Shown: positions 15,407 to 15,665 of the stretch, in pieces
How the letters are laid out: every line of letters begins with the position of its first letter
Position numbering within the stretch: position 1 is the stretch's first letter
From: an uncultured Collinsella sp.
Lineage (GTDB): Bacteria > Actinomycetota > Coriobacteriia > Coriobacteriales > Coriobacteriaceae
Reading direction: 5' to 3'
Length of the DNA: 15,665 bases
Assembly (NCBI GenBank): GCA_900544115.1
Contig: UQTW01000039.1
Coordinates: 1 to 15,665, forward strand
Made by a program: the position numbers and the translations under genes
Notes under the pieces: model-generated
Told to the model about the DNA's origin: nothing
The model's input: the letters and a program-made list of their open reading frames with translations, nothing else
The model's database searches: none

Positions 15407-15598
15407 CTAGTCGTTGGGGACGTTCTTAAACGACTAGCTATCGGGGACAGTCTTCGCGGCCAGCCGCGAAGGACCGTCCCCATCTGCCGGCCTTTAGGGA
15501 CAGTCCCCAACTGCCGGCACAAAAGGAGCGTCCCCAACTGCCAAGTGCCGCAAGAATGTCCCTTCTGACTAGTCATTTAAGAACGTCCCCAATGACTA
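15407..15598. repeat. 192-bp palindromic array of GGGGAC/GTCCCC hairpins at about 27-nt spacing
   Basis: GGGGAC begins at 15416 and 15443. GTCCCC or GTCCC begins at 15476, 15503, 15530, 15558 and 15585, so successive like-oriented units are 27-28 nt apart. The outer 30 bp (15408-15437 and 15569-15598) are inverted copies matching at 28 of 30 positions. Each folds on itself with a 13-nt loop. A central hairpin at 15443-15481 has 17 pairs. This resembles REP-type repeats mobilised by Y1 (TnpA-REP) transposases, but no transposase gene is in the window. Confidence 0.7.
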
Positions 15599-15634
15599 CC
15601 TTGGAAACCCCGCAGGTTGAGCATAAGTCAGCGA

Positions 15635-15649
15635 AAACGCCCCTAAGCG
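15635..15649 (-). repeat. 15-bp motif also present inverted at the left end of the window
   Basis: The minus strand here reads cgcttaggggcgttt, identical to the plus strand at 11-25. With TTGC just before it in both places (one extra base here), about 19 of 20 positions agree. Both copies lie outside recognised genes. The meaning is unknown. Confidence 0.4.
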
Positions 15650-15665
15650 AGCAAGGTGACGTGAA

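Noticed and set aside
15407..15598. Regular spacing suggests a CRISPR array
   Set aside because: The constant part is only about 6-13 bp, the units invert orientation and the intervening sequence is itself palindromic. There is no repeat-spacer pattern and no cas gene.

Overview
The window is GC-rich, and every gene I can support lies on the minus strand, so the genes read from high to low coordinates. The gene content and order point to an actinobacterium. The proteins look most like those of Coriobacteriia, perhaps Collinsella or a relative. That assignment is from memory of the families, not from a search. The order prmC, tsaC, then the F1Fo ATP synthase operon and murA follows the actinobacterial prmC-sua5-atp layout, with extra genes inserted (hicAB, glpK, upp).

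In transcription order (right to left): 15094-15665 has no convincing gene. It holds a 192-bp palindromic array of GGGGAC/GTCCCC units at about 27-nt spacing, plus a second AT-rich interrupted inverted repeat. Next comes prmC (release-factor methyltransferase) with an unusual Ala/Glu-rich insertion of about 120 residues. It is followed by a small HicA-HicB toxin-antitoxin pair whose promoter lies inside a perfect 9+9 bp palindrome. Then come tsaC (tRNA t6A synthesis) and glpK (glycerol kinase) as a close pair, and upp (uracil salvage) with its own leader.

A 280-nt gap with a likely promoter precedes the complete ATP synthase operon: an AtpI-like membrane protein, then atpB, E, F, H, A, G, D and C (a, c, b, delta, alpha, gamma, beta, epsilon). 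Most of these genes are spaced -11 to +15 nt apart. The exception is a 124-nt leader ahead of atpE that ends in the best ribosome-binding site of the set. A terminator-like hairpin closes the operon only about 13 nt before murA (first committed step of peptidoglycan synthesis). The last gene is an LCP-family wall-polymer ligase, placed 12 nt after murA, so the two probably form a cell-envelope unit.

Most of the window is housekeeping. The parts that deserve a second look are the hicAB operator, the phased hairpin array and neighbouring structure upstream of prmC, the PrmC insertion, the signal-peptide-like N terminus of AtpF, the short subunit c and the hairpin in front of murA. I found no rRNA, tRNA, CRISPR array, phage gene or intact transposase.
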